From CADCTB01 sp964479465 (GTDB taxonomy: Bacteria > Actinomycetota > Acidimicrobiia > Acidimicrobiales > AC-14): a stretch of 64,000 nt of DNA. A program made the position numbers and the translations under genes. The notes under the pieces are model-generated. The model was given only the letters and a program-made list of their open reading frames with translations, was not told the origin of the DNA and did no database searches. Shown in pieces: positions 41,084-49,298 of this stretch. Position 1 is the stretch's first letter. Every line of letters starts with the position of its first letter. The stretch is from contig CAYZMG010000015.1 in the NCBI GenBank assembly GCA_964479465.1, forward strand, positions 1-64,000. The letters run 5' to 3'.

Positions 41084-41224
41084 CGGACCAGGGTACCGGC
41101 GGCCTGGGACATTCGGCCGTGAGGGCGAGGCGGCAGCCGACAGCCCGGCGGGCGCTAGGGTTTACCCAGCTCAAGAAGACGGGCGGCAATACCATGGACC
41201 CCCTTACGGCCGAGGGCGCGCGCA

Positions 41225-41242
41225 TTCGCCACTCCTGGCGAA
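41225..41242 (+). promoter_or_regulatory. Hairpin in the leader of the ice-binding-domain gene
   Basis: TTCGCCA-CTCC-TGGCGAA is a perfect 7-bp inverted repeat with a 4-nt loop, 13 nt before ATG 41256 and 43 nt before ATG 41286. It could be an operator or an mRNA structure that affects translation. A shorter GGGTTTACCC palindrome lies at 41158-41167. Confidence 0.4.
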
Positions 41243-41285
41243 CGACATATCCCGGATGCGGGGCTCGAAACTGGCTCCTCGTCCG

Positions 41286-42839
41286 ATGACCGCTCGCGTG
41301 CGTCGGCGCCCGGCCGGCGTAGCCCTGCTGGCCACCGGGCTGGCGGTGCTGGCCGTCATCCTTGGGGGAGGCACTGCTCGCGGGGCGGTGCCGCTCGGCA
41401 CGGCGACGAGCTTTGCCGTTGTGGCCAACACCACCATCACCAACACCGGCGCGACCACGATCAACGGAGACGTCGGGTTGTACCCGGGCACCTCCGTGAC
41501 CGGATTCGGTACCGTGACCAGGAGCGGGGCGCTGCACGTCGGCAACGCGGTGGCGCAGCAGGCGCTGGTCGACGCCGGCGCCGCCTACGGCGACCTCCAG
41601 AGCCGCACGCCGTGCCAGGACCTGACCGGCGAAGTCCTCGGACAGACCGTCGGCACGGCCGCCGACCCCCTGCTTCCCGGCGTGTACTGCTTCGCCAGCT
41701 CGGCGCAGTTGACGGGGGACCTCTACCTCAGCGGCGGCGGCGAGTACGTCTTCCGGATCGGCAGCACGCTCACCACCGCGTCCGGCAGCCGGGTGATTCT
41801 TCAGAGCGGGGCCGAGGCATGCAACGTCTACTGGGCGGTCGGAAGCTCCGCCACGCTGGGGACCAACTCGCAGATCGCAGGCACGATCATCGCCAACGTC
41901 TCGATCACCGCCAACACCGGCGCAGTGGTGGACGGTCGGCTGTTCGCTCTCACTGGCGCAGTGACACTGGACGCCAACACGATCGGCGCGACGAACTGCG
42001 CGCCGGCCACCACCACGACAACCGCGCCGCCCGCGACCACAACGAGCACGGCCCCACCGGCGACGACCACGACGACGGCGCCCGGGACCACGACCAGCAC
42101 GGTGCCGGCGACGACCACGACGACCACGGCGCCGGCGACGACCACGACGAGCTCACAAGCCACGACCACGACGAGTACGGCGCCGGCGACGACCACGACC
42201 ACCACCCCAGTTCCGCCGGGGACCACGACCACCCAAGGCCCTGGGGCGACCACGACCACCCAGGGCCCAGGGGCGACCACGACCACGCAAGCCTCAGGGG
42301 CGACGACCACCACCCTGGCCTCGGGTACAACCACGACCACACCGGCCTCCGGCACCACCAACTCCACCGTCGGAACCGGGAACACCCCGACCGATACGGA
42401 CCAGGCGCCCCCGGGCGCGACCACGACGGTGGGCCCGGGCGCCACCACAGGAACCACGGGCGTCCCCGTGTTCTCAGCCCAAGCCGTATCCGGCGTCCAA
42501 CCCCTGCCCCGCACCGGCCAAGGCCTTGGTGGGCCGCTCTCGCTCGCCGTCGTGTCGATCTTCCTCGGCACCGTGTTGCTTCTTGCCCAACGCAGGGGCG
42601 GGGTACCAGCCATGGCCGTTCCCCAGCCAGCGGCCCTCGGCCCCCCGCTGCGGATCACGGCGGCAAGGATCAACGCCCCTACCGTGGTCGAGGACCACCC
42701 TCGTCCGGTCGGACAGGTCGGCACTCGCGTCCCGGCCTCCGTCGACCTGATGGAGGCCGTGGAACGCCAGTTGCTTGAGGCCGATGCCCGGCTCAAGGCC
42801 GTGTACGACAGGGACTGGGTCAGCGGCACGCCCGACTAG
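41286..42839 (+). CDS. Ice-binding-like (DUF3494) surface protein with Thr-rich stalk and LPRTG motif
   Basis: A 517-aa exported protein. A signal peptide (MTARVRRRPAGVALLATG...) leads to a DUF3494 beta-helix domain (about residues 35-240): LGTATSFAVVANTTITNTGA, INGDVGLYPGTSVTGF, and LTGDLYLSGGGEYVFRIGS. A Thr/Pro-rich stalk of about 150 residues follows, then LPRTG at residues 407-411, a membrane helix (LSLAVVSIFLGTVLLLAQ), RRG and a further tail of about 80 residues. The domain occurs in ice-binding proteins and adhesins. ATG 41256 is an alternative start. Confidence 0.82.
   Translation: MTARVRRRPAGVALLATGLAVLAVILGGGTARGAVPLGTATSFAVVANTTITNTGATTINGDVGLYPGTSVTGFGTVTRSGALHVGNAVAQQALVDAGAAYGDLQSRTPCQDLTGEVLGQTVGTAADPLLPGVYCFASSAQLTGDLYLSGGGEYVFRIGSTLTTASGSRVILQSGAEACNVYWAVGSSATLGTNSQIAGTIIANVSITANTGAVVDGRLFALTGAVTLDANTIGATNCAPATTTTTAPPATTTSTAPPATTTTTAPGTTTSTVPATTTTTTAPATTTTSSQATTTTSTAPATTTTTTPVPPGTTTTQGPGATTTTQGPGATTTTQASGATTTTLASGTTTTTPASGTTNSTVGTGNTPTDTDQAPPGATTTVGPGATTGTTGVPVFSAQAVSGVQPLPRTGQGLGGPLSLAVVSIFLGTVLLLAQRRGGVPAMAVPQPAALGPPLRITAARINAPTVVEDHPRPVGQVGTRVPASVDLMEAVERQLLEADARLKAVYDRDWVSGTPD
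42006..42360 (+). repeat. Low-complexity ACC/ACG repeat encoding the Thr-rich stalk
   Basis: Imperfect ACSACC triplet repeats encode TTTT blocks separated by AP, GPG or ASG spacers; three near-identical units with core GGGGCGACCACGACCACSCA-like sequence occur at about 42240-42300. The repeat may vary in length between strains. Confidence 0.8.
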
Positions 42840-42851
42840 GCGACCTCCGAA

Positions 42852-43448
42852 CTAGCCGGCCCCACGGAGAGAGACCCAGGCGGCGTCGACCTGGCGGCGG
42901 AGGTCGGCCACCGAGCCTGAGTTGTCGATGACCACGTCGGCCGCCGCCAGCCGGTCGGCCCGCGACACCTGAGCGGCGATGCGCCGGCGGGCGTCGACCT
43001 CGTCCATGCCCCGGCCCTCGACCAGCCGGCGCACCGCGACCTCCACGGGGCAGTCGACCACGATGACCTGCTCCGCGCCGTAGGACCGGCCGGACTCGAC
43101 CAGCAGCGGGATCTCCAGCACCACCAGCGCGTCGGTACCGGCCAGCGCCTCCACCTGCTCGGCGATGGCCGACCGCACCAGCGGGTGGACGATGGCATTC
43201 AGGTCGGCCAGCGCCCCTGGATCGTCGAAGACCACGCCGGCGAGGGCTCTGCGGTCGAGGCTGCCGTCGCCGGCGACGACGGCAGACCCGAATCGGTCGA
43301 CCACGGCGCGATACCCCTCGCTCCCGACCGCCACCGCTTCCCGGGCCAGACGATCGGCGTCGACCACGACGGCGCCCCGCTCGGCCAGAATCGCCGCCAC
43401 GGTGGACTTTCCGGACCCGATCCCACCCGTCAAGCCCACAACTACCAT
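42852..43448 (-). CDS. coaE: Dephospho-CoA kinase
   Basis: A 198-aa P-loop kinase that performs the last step of coenzyme A synthesis. It starts MVVVGLTGGIGSGKSTVA (Walker A) and continues VVDADRLAREAV, NAIVHPLVR, VLEIPLLVESG and the lid segment RRRIAAQVSRADRLAAADVV, ending with VIDNSGS. ATG 43448 is chosen because family members begin just before the GLTGGIGSGKS strand. Its start codon overlaps that of the divergent gene at 43447. uvrB-coaE-rpsA-polA linkage is standard for actinobacteria. Confidence 0.96.
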   Translation of the reverse strand: MVVVGLTGGIGSGKSTVAAILAERGAVVVDADRLAREAVAVGSEGYRAVVDRFGSAVVAGDGSLDRRALAGVVFDDPGALADLNAIVHPLVRSAIAEQVEALAGTDALVVLEIPLLVESGRSYGAEQVIVVDCPVEVAVRRLVEGRGMDEVDARRRIAAQVSRADRLAAADVVIDNSGSVADLRRQVDAAWVSLRGAG

Positions 43449-44130
43449 GGCCGAAAAGGACCGTATCATCACGCTTCGACGCCGGAACGACTCCCTGCTC
43501 TACTCGCCACGGGCCGACGAGCGGTTGACCGCGGCCCGGGCCCTGAACAAGCGGGCGCGCGCCGCCCTGGCCGCGACGGCGGCCGACTGGCCGGCGAACT
43601 CCCCCGGATCGCTGAACGCCTGGCTTCTCTTGGTGACCACCAAGCCGCCCGTCTGGCGGGACCCCGTGCTGACCTGGCACGACCGCCCCCTGGCCCTGGG
43701 CGAAGCCAACGAGAGCTTCTTCTACCCGGACCCGCTGGGGTTCTGGAGCGAGATCCGCCGCTGGGCCCAGACCCTGTTCCGCCTCCGGTACCCCACCTGG
43801 GGCCTGGGCGAGGCGCTGGCGCTGACCACCCTGATGCACGTCGGCGAAAACCCGTCACGGTTCAGCACCGCCTACTCCCTCTTCTCCCCCCGGGTGGTTC
43901 TTTTCCTCGACGAGCCGTCCTGGATCGCATCGGGGCTCGCGGTGAAGAAGATCGTCAACCACTACATCAAGGATCCTCACCGGACTGGGCAGGTCTACGA
44001 GGGGTTCTGGGGCGAGCTCGACGACGGGGTGGTGGTGGGCAAGGCACCCCAGCACCCCACCACCCACAAGCTTTATCGGGCCGACGACATGGCGGACTTC
44101 CTGCGGTCGGCGCCGATCCCCCCGCCGTAA
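43447..44130 (+). CDS. Conserved-looking protein of unknown function
   Basis: A 227-aa soluble protein I do not recognise. It begins AEKDRIITLRRRNDSLLYSP and has an Arg/Ala-rich helical N-terminus, Trp-rich central segments (TWHDRPLALGEANESFFYPD; GFWSEIRRWAQTLFRLRYP) and a C-terminal EGFWGELDDGVVVGKAPQHP. No catalytic motif stands out. The ATG lies in CCATGG and overlaps the coaE start codon on the other strand, so its promoter must lie in coaE, or the mRNA is leaderless, or the real start is farther in. It converges with the hydrolase gene with a 2-bp gap. Confidence 0.7.
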   Translation: MAEKDRIITLRRRNDSLLYSPRADERLTAARALNKRARAALAATAADWPANSPGSLNAWLLLVTTKPPVWRDPVLTWHDRPLALGEANESFFYPDPLGFWSEIRRWAQTLFRLRYPTWGLGEALALTTLMHVGENPSRFSTAYSLFSPRVVLFLDEPSWIASGLAVKKIVNHYIKDPHRTGQVYEGFWGELDDGVVVGKAPQHPTTHKLYRADDMADFLRSAPIPPP

Positions 44131-44132
44131 AG

Positions 44133-44897
44133 TTACGCCAGCTGCTCCCAGAGGCAGATGCCGCCCAGGAATTCCCGCACCAGCTCGGGCCACCGGCGGA
44201 CGCCGGCCAGATCGCTGGCCACGTGCAGCTCGCTCATGACCATCAGCTCGGCCAGCTTCTCGGCCGTCGACACGGGATGGGCCGGGTCGCCGGTCCAGGC
44301 CAGGATCAGCGTGGGCACGACGACGTCGTGGAGCTCCTTGTGGGTGGGAAGGTCCGAGGATGCCGCCCCTCGCAGGATCGACGGCATCACCTTCTCGTCC
44401 ATCCGCTGCACGTGCCGCAACCAGATGCTGTCGGCCTCGGGCAGCTCCTCGGCCAGGATCCGGGGCTGGCCCGTCGTCTGGTGGGCCTTGACGAAGCCGG
44501 GGATGCCCCGGCGCTCGACGAGCCGGGCGGCGGCTTCGTAGGCCTCGGCCTGGGGCGGGCGGCTCTCCCACGCACTGGGCGGGGTGACCACCACGAGGCC
44601 CTGCACCCGTCGGGGCGCCCGCACCGCGGCGAAGAGGGCGGTCGCCGCCCCCATCGACGCTCCGCCGGCGACGAACGGTCCTTGCCCCGGCACCCGCAGC
44701 ATGTCGTCGACCAACGCCGACCAGCGGTAGGCGCGGGACTCGTAGTGGGCGCACTCACACCCTCCGTGGCCTCGGGCGTCGTAGCGAAGCACGCGGGCCA
44801 CCGAGTCAGCGCACGACCAGTCGAAGAGACCGAGCTCGTCCTCGTGCGCCATACAGCTGTTCAGCCCGTGGGCCCAGACGAACGTGCAGCGACTCAC
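44133..44897 (-). CDS. Alpha/beta hydrolase
   Basis: A 254-aa alpha/beta-hydrolase fold protein. FVWAHGLNSCMAHEDE carries the oxyanion HG motif, VLRYDARGHGGCE the usual strand-4 segment, VAGGASMGAATALFAAV the nucleophile elbow with Ser, and LILAWTGDPAHPVS the acidic member of the triad. The catalytic His may be in SELHVASD. Substrate unknown. It sits between the unknown protein and the Tad locus and is read toward coaE. Confidence 0.85.
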   Translation of the reverse strand: MSRCTFVWAHGLNSCMAHEDELGLFDWSCADSVARVLRYDARGHGGCECAHYESRAYRWSALVDDMLRVPGQGPFVAGGASMGAATALFAAVRAPRRVQGLVVVTPPSAWESRPPQAEAYEAAARLVERRGIPGFVKAHQTTGQPRILAEELPEADSIWLRHVQRMDEKVMPSILRGAASSDLPTHKELHDVVVPTLILAWTGDPAHPVSTAEKLAELMVMSELHVASDLAGVRRWPELVREFLGGICLWEQLA

Positions 44898-44903
44898 CAG
44901 CGA

Positions 44904-44978
44904 CCGGTTCCCTCGTCGAGAAGTGTCCCAACCTCTTTAGACCAGGGAACCGGCCGCCGCAATAACTGTCTAGGACAG
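44904..44978. promoter_or_regulatory. Inverted repeats between the hydrolase and tadG
   Basis: CCGGTTCCCT (44904-44913) pairs with AGGGAACCGG (44944-44953), 10-bp arms with a 30-nt spacer. A second repeat, CTGTC-tag-GACAG, lies at 44966-44978. They occupy the hydrolase upstream region and the tadG 3' flank; operator or tad-operon terminator are both possible. Confidence 0.4.
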
Positions 44979-44995
44979 CTACATGTGCATCGCTC

Positions 44996-46624
44996 TTACC
45001 CCACGAGGGTGGGAACAGAGCAGTCGACCTGCATCACGCGGACGTCCGCACCACCGAGCGAGAGACCGAGCATGTCGAACACCGGCTCGAGTATCTCCTC
45101 ATCGATGGCGGCCGTGACGGGGCTGAGGAGGTCGAGGACCGGCCCCACCGGGATGAGACCGAGGAGGGTCAGCTGGCTTTGCGTTGCCGTCGTCAGCCCG
45201 GCTCCGGTCGCAGCGGTTGACTGGATAGCCGTGGGGAACGGCGGGCCGCTGAACGTCAGGTCAGGCGAGGTTGTGCCGCCGATCACTGCGACATTCGTAC
45301 TGACCAATGATGCGGGGGGAAGGAGGTTGAGACCGAGCAGCTTCGCCGTGAGGGTGTTGTTGGCGGCGGCGTTGGCCCCTTGGGTGACGACTCGAACGTC
45401 GGCCTGCCGGCTGGCGTCCGGGCACCTGATCGCGGTCAACGAACCGGTGGCCTTGGCTGCCGAGACGGTGAGCGGCATCACCAGGTTCACGCAGGTAGCG
45501 AGTAACCCGCTGCAGCTGCCGACGATTATGTGCGAGGTGAACTCGACCGTGACCTGGGCGGTCTGAGCAGTGGTCGCCCATGTCGCGGTGCTCGTGTCAT
45601 AGAAGGCGGGGCCGAAAGCCGAGATCCTCGGCTTCTCTATGACCGTCACCTTCAGCGACGCGCTGGCGAGGCCCGGGACGGATACGGTCAGGTTCGGAAC
45701 GGTGACGAAGTTCGTGCTATCGGCGACGGCCGCCTGGCCCGAGCCGCTGATCAGGTCAAGCACGTTGAACTGGGCCTGAGCGGCCGCAGATCCCGGGTCC
45801 GCAGGCTGCTGAACGGCGAGGATGTCGCTCAGCGTGACCATGAGCGATGAGTTGATGGTGCTGGCGAACGTCGCCAGCGGCGTCCGAGCCGCCAGGGAGG
45901 CCGCATCGCCCTTGTTGTTGAGGGCTGTCACCATGGCAAGCGCCAGCCTCCGCACGCTGACCGAGGTCGTGAGTAGGTCATCCGGACTGCCCAGCGTCGG
46001 GTCCGCGGCCACGAGATCGGCGAGGGAAACCGTGCCGCCGGCAAGGCCCTGGTACCCGACAGCGGTGAGATTGATTGCCGAGCTGTTGCCCAGGAAAGCC
46101 GTCATCACCTTGTTCAGCGCCGCCGCGTCGTTGGTGTCGAGGTTGGCCACGTACGAGCCCACCGAGAACTGGGCCAGGCCGCCCTTCGATGCCAGGCCGG
46201 CCCGGGTCATGGAGTCCCGGCCCCCGACGAACGGGAAGTTGTTGGAATGGGGGGAAGTGACGGTCACGCACGCGGAGCCGGCGCCCGGCACGGACTGGCA
46301 CGTCGTCCCGTTGAGCTTCGTCCCCTCGACGGCCTGGATGCTGTAGCCGGGCTGGCCGAGGGGGAACCCGTTGCGGAGGGCGCTCTCCTCGGCCAGGTCC
46401 TGGAAGTCGGCCGGGAGGCCACGGATGGCGTCGAGAGCGGCCAGGTCGGCAATCTTCTGATCCTCCCGGGCGGACTGCGCCAGCCGCCCGATGTCGATGG
46501 CCAGCGCCGATGCGATCAGGGCGATCACCATGCCCGCGGCGGAGAGAATCAGGATTGCGCCCCGCTCGCTGCGCTGGGCACGCCCGCGGTTGATCATGCT
46601 TCGAAACCTCGTTTCAGTGCTCAT
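44996..46624 (-). CDS. tadG: TadG-like pilus assembly / pseudopilin protein
   Basis: A 542-aa exported protein. The N-terminal ERGAILILSAAGMVIALIAS is the TadG/TadE-type membrane segment, followed by ALAIDIGRLAQSAREDQKI and IADLAALDAIRGLP, typical of the putative Flp-pilus-assembly TadG domain. The rest is a large extracytoplasmic region with repeated Ala/Thr/Ser-rich strands and four or more Cys. ATG 46624 overlaps the tadE stop (ATGA). TadG helps pilus biogenesis; in Gram-positives it may reach the cell wall. Confidence 0.8.
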   Translation of the reverse strand: MSTETRFRSMINRGRAQRSERGAILILSAAGMVIALIASALAIDIGRLAQSAREDQKIADLAALDAIRGLPADFQDLAEESALRNGFPLGQPGYSIQAVEGTKLNGTTCQSVPGAGSACVTVTSPHSNNFPFVGGRDSMTRAGLASKGGLAQFSVGSYVANLDTNDAAALNKVMTAFLGNSSAINLTAVGYQGLAGGTVSLADLVAADPTLGSPDDLLTTSVSVRRLALAMVTALNNKGDAASLAARTPLATFASTINSSLMVTLSDILAVQQPADPGSAAAQAQFNVLDLISGSGQAAVADSTNFVTVPNLTVSVPGLASASLKVTVIEKPRISAFGPAFYDTSTATWATTAQTAQVTVEFTSHIIVGSCSGLLATCVNLVMPLTVSAAKATGSLTAIRCPDASRQADVRVVTQGANAAANNTLTAKLLGLNLLPPASLVSTNVAVIGGTTSPDLTFSGPPFPTAIQSTAATGAGLTTATQSQLTLLGLIPVGPVLDLLSPVTAAIDEEILEPVFDMLGLSLGGADVRVMQVDCSVPTLVG

Positions 46625-47079
46625 CGGTACTGGACGACTGCGGTCGAGGTGATGGTGTTCGGCGTGACGAGCCCCAGGCCGGGAGCCGGCGGGACCACCG
46701 GATTGGCTGCCAGGTTGTAGGTGACCGTGACCTCGATGCACTGGAAGGAGCCACACGAATAGACGTCGGGCTCGCCGGCACCGGGACCGATCGAGTAGGC
46801 GCCCGCCGGCAGCCCGGCGGCCGTGATCCGTGCGATGGCGGCGTTTTTGGCATCGGCGGCATTGGTCTGGCCTACCGCCGCCCGGGCGCCCTCGGCGGCG
46901 GCGTTGGTGATCCGCTGCTTGGTCGCCAGGATCATGCCGAACGCGATCAGCCCGTAGAGGATGAAGACGAAGAGGCCGACGACCATGGCGAACTCGACCA
47001 TCGCCGCGCCCGACTGGTCGCGGCGGAACAGTCGCCGGCGCAGCCGCCAGGCAGGCAGTGAGGGATGACGACGCGTCAC
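46621..47079 (-). CDS. tadE: TadE-like minor pseudopilin
   Basis: A 152-aa protein: an Arg-rich cytoplasmic N-terminus (RRRLFRRDQSG), then AAMVEFAMVVGLFVFILYGL, a TadE-type membrane helix with Glu at the +5-like position, and TKQRITNAAAEGARAAV. The C-terminus ends TSTAVVQYR, with two Cys in YSCGSFQCIEV. TadE is processed by prepilin peptidase and aids Flp pilus assembly. GTG 47079 has GGGAG about 6 nt upstream. A sigma-28-like promoter lies 37 bp upstream. Confidence 0.88.
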   Translation of the reverse strand: MTRRHPSLPAWRLRRRLFRRDQSGAAMVEFAMVVGLFVFILYGLIAFGMILATKQRITNAAAEGARAAVGQTNAADAKNAAIARITAAGLPAGAYSIGPGAGEPDVYSCGSFQCIEVTVTYNLAANPVVPPAPGLGLVTPNTITSTAVVQYR

Positions 47080-47115
47080 GTAGAGCTCCCGAGGTGAGGT
47101 ACTGGGTCAGGTGAC

Positions 47116-47143
47116 CTATCGGTGCAAACGGACCATTCCTTTA
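47116..47143 (-). promoter_or_regulatory. Sigma-28-like promoter for tadE-tadG
   Basis: Read on the minus strand: TAAA (47143-47140), 16 nt, then ACCGATAG (47123-47116). This matches the FliA/SigD/WhiG consensus TAAA-N15-GCCGATAA/T except for the first base of the -10. It lies 37 bp before the tadE start. Confidence 0.6.
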
Positions 47144-47155
47144 GGTCGAATGACT

Positions 47156-47183
47156 CATATTTGGCCTACAGGTCGGCCGTTTC
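47156..47183 (+). promoter_or_regulatory. Weak sigma-28-like promoter for the cpaB operon
   Basis: GTCGAATGACTCAT (47145-47158) is followed by a TATT/ATTT region and GCCGTTTC at 47176-47183. It aligns with the stronger element before the first pilin gene (GTCGAATGGCCCAT...GCCGATAT at 55019-55057), but both boxes are poorer. Confidence 0.4.
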
Positions 47184-47264
47184 CCCGCCGAAAACCTCTC
47201 TGGGCGACCCCGACGCGGGTGTCGGACCGAACCCAATCCCCTGAGAGACCGGAGAACTTCCAAC

Positions 47265-47996
47265 ATGGGAAAGCGCTCGAACTTGATCGTGACCCTCGGC
47301 CTGGCCGTCTTCATCGTCGGCGCAGCTGCCACCTACCTCGTCGTTCGTAACAGCGACGACGGCACCGTCGCCGGCGCCGGCAAGGCCACCGTGCTGGTCG
47401 CGGACAAGCCGATCCCCGCCGGCACCACCGGCGCCGCCGCCGTGAACGGTGGCCTCGTGAAGAACAAGGCCATCGATGTCGACGCCAAGCCGGCCACCGC
47501 CATCACCGACGTGTCACAGCTGGCCGGCAAGACGGTCACCCTCGGGGTGGCCGAAGGCGCCATCCTCACCCTGGACCAGTTCCAGACGGCCCAGACCCGG
47601 ATCGGCACCCTGACGATCCCCGAAGGCAAGACCGCCGTCGCCGTGGAGCTGTCGAACGTGCCCGGGGTGGCCGGCTTCGCCGGCGCCGGCGACCGGATCA
47701 ACGTCTACGGCGTCGTCAAGCCCGGCTCCGACGTGAAGAACCCGGCCGGTGCGGCGCACCTGATCATGCAAAACACCGAGGTTCTGAACGTCAACGGCAC
47801 CACCCTCGCCGCCACCCAGGGCCAGCCCGGCGGCACCGGCCTCCTCTACCTGCTGGCGGTCAGCCCCGCCGAGGCCGAGCGGCTCATCTACCTCAGCACG
47901 TTCGAATCCCTGTACTTCTCGCTGGTCGCCAAGGACGCCGCCCCCGTTGGTCCCACGCCCGGCTCCAGCATCGCCGACGCCCTGCGGCAGTTCTGA
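47265..47996 (+). CDS. cpaB: Flp pilus assembly protein CpaB (RcpC)
   Basis: A 243-aa protein with an N-terminal membrane helix (LIVTLGLAVFIVGAAATYLV) and a SAF domain (about residues 42-110: VLVADKPIPAGTTG, then AITDVSQLAGKTVTLGVAEG). The C-terminal region has VAVELSNVPGVAGFAGAGDR and INVYGVV, typical of RcpC/CpaB. It is the first gene of the plus-strand tad operon. In diderms RcpC works with the secretin; with no secretin here it may guide the pilus through the wall. Confidence 0.88.
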   Translation: MGKRSNLIVTLGLAVFIVGAAATYLVVRNSDDGTVAGAGKATVLVADKPIPAGTTGAAAVNGGLVKNKAIDVDAKPATAITDVSQLAGKTVTLGVAEGAILTLDQFQTAQTRIGTLTIPEGKTAVAVELSNVPGVAGFAGAGDRINVYGVVKPGSDVKNPAGAAHLIMQNTEVLNVNGTTLAATQGQPGGTGLLYLLAVSPAEAERLIYLSTFESLYFSLVAKDAAPVGPTPGSSIADALRQF

Positions 47997-48031
47997 TCGA
48001 CGGCGAACCGAAGAATCGAGGAGTAGCCATC

Positions 48032-49288
48032 GTGCGCAATCCCAAGATCCTCGTTCTGGACAAGGACGAGAGCCTGGCCGACCAGGTCCGGGGTGTGGCT
48101 TCCGAGCTGCGCCCCCGGCCCGAGGTCGTGGCCTGCGACCGCCCGACGAACGTCGAAGACGCCATCAACTCCAGCGGCCCCTTCGACGTCCTCATCGCCG
48201 GCCCCAGCCTCAGCACCAAGACCGGGCTGTCCGCCCTCCAGGCCATCCACGACGAGACCCCGGCCACGGCATTGGTCCTCGCCTTCGCCAAGCGGCCCGA
48301 GGCAACCCTGCGGGAGATCATCCGCACCGGCGCCATCGACCTGCTCCAGCTCCCGGTGGCCGACAGGAACCTCTACGACGCCGTCGAGCGGGCCATCTCG
48401 ATGAGCCGCAGCCACCCGACGGAGCCGGCGACGACGATCCACACCGCGGCGCCGGCGGGCAACCTCGGCACGGTGTTCACGGTCTCGTCCGCCACCGGCG
48501 GGTGCGGCAAGACGTTCTACGCCACCAACCTTGCGTACTACCTGCACCAGTACACCGGGAAGCGCACCGTCATCATCGACCTCGACCTCCAGTTCGGCGA
48601 GGTGTCGACCGCTCTACGCCTGCGCCCCCGGTTCACCATCTCGGACCTGCTGTCCCGTGAGGACATCGACGAGGTGGACCTGGCCGTCCACATCGACGAC
48701 TACGTCGTCACCCACGACTCCGGCGTCATGGTGCTGCCGGCGCCCAAGGACCCCTCCGATGCCGACCGGATCCACCCGGTCGACGTCCAGCGGGTCATCG
48801 AGGCGGCCCGGAAGAAGTTCGACTACGTCATCGTCGACACGCCCGCGGCCCTGACCGAGATCGTGCTGGCCGCCTTCGACCTCTCCAACCAACTCTACGT
48901 GATGGCCACCCTCGACCTGCCGAGCGTCCGGCACATGGGGGTGTTCCTCAACACCCTCGAGAAGCTGAAGATCTCCTCCGACAACGTCAAGCTCATCCTC
49001 AACAAGGCCGAGCGCGACGTCGGTCTCGACGTGGACCAGGTCACCCGCCTGTTCCCGCAGGGCTTCACCTCGGTGCTGCCCTACGCCAAGGAGGTCACCA
49101 AGTCGGTGAACGTCGGCACCCCCGTGCTGGCCTTCTCCCCGCAGTCCGACGTCAGCCGGCGCATGGCGGCGGGCATGAGCCCGCTGCTCCCGGAGGCCAA
49201 CCGGGGCAAGGCGCTCGAGGCCGAGGGCCCGAGCAAGCGCAGCCTGTTCGCCCGCATGTTCAACCGTCCCGCGACGATCGCGTCCTAG
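48032..49288 (+). CDS. tadZ: TadZ/CpaE pilus-localisation ATPase
   Basis: A 418-aa protein. The N-terminal ~125 residues form a receiver-like domain (KILVLDKDESLADQVRGVAS) that ends in LLQLPVADRNLYDAV. A MinD/ParA-like ATPase follows: deviant Walker A SSATGGCGKTFYATNLA, TVIIDLDLQFGEVSTAL, and DYVIVDTPAALTEI. CpaE/TadZ directs Tad machines to a cellular site. GTG 48032 has GAGGAG 10 nt upstream. It follows cpaB by 35 bp and precedes tadA. Confidence 0.92.
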   Translation: MRNPKILVLDKDESLADQVRGVASELRPRPEVVACDRPTNVEDAINSSGPFDVLIAGPSLSTKTGLSALQAIHDETPATALVLAFAKRPEATLREIIRTGAIDLLQLPVADRNLYDAVERAISMSRSHPTEPATTIHTAAPAGNLGTVFTVSSATGGCGKTFYATNLAYYLHQYTGKRTVIIDLDLQFGEVSTALRLRPRFTISDLLSREDIDEVDLAVHIDDYVVTHDSGVMVLPAPKDPSDADRIHPVDVQRVIEAARKKFDYVIVDTPAALTEIVLAAFDLSNQLYVMATLDLPSVRHMGVFLNTLEKLKISSDNVKLILNKAERDVGLDVDQVTRLFPQGFTSVLPYAKEVTKSVNVGTPVLAFSPQSDVSRRMAAGMSPLLPEANRGKALEAEGPSKRSLFARMFNRPATIAS

Positions 49289-49298
49289 GAGGACCACC

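Noticed and set aside
41150..41215. Resemblance to a c-di-GMP-I (GEMM) riboswitch before the surface-protein gene
   Set aside because: The general layout is suggestive, but the conserved GCAAACC-like and GGGACGCAAAGCC-like core bases are not present in proper form.
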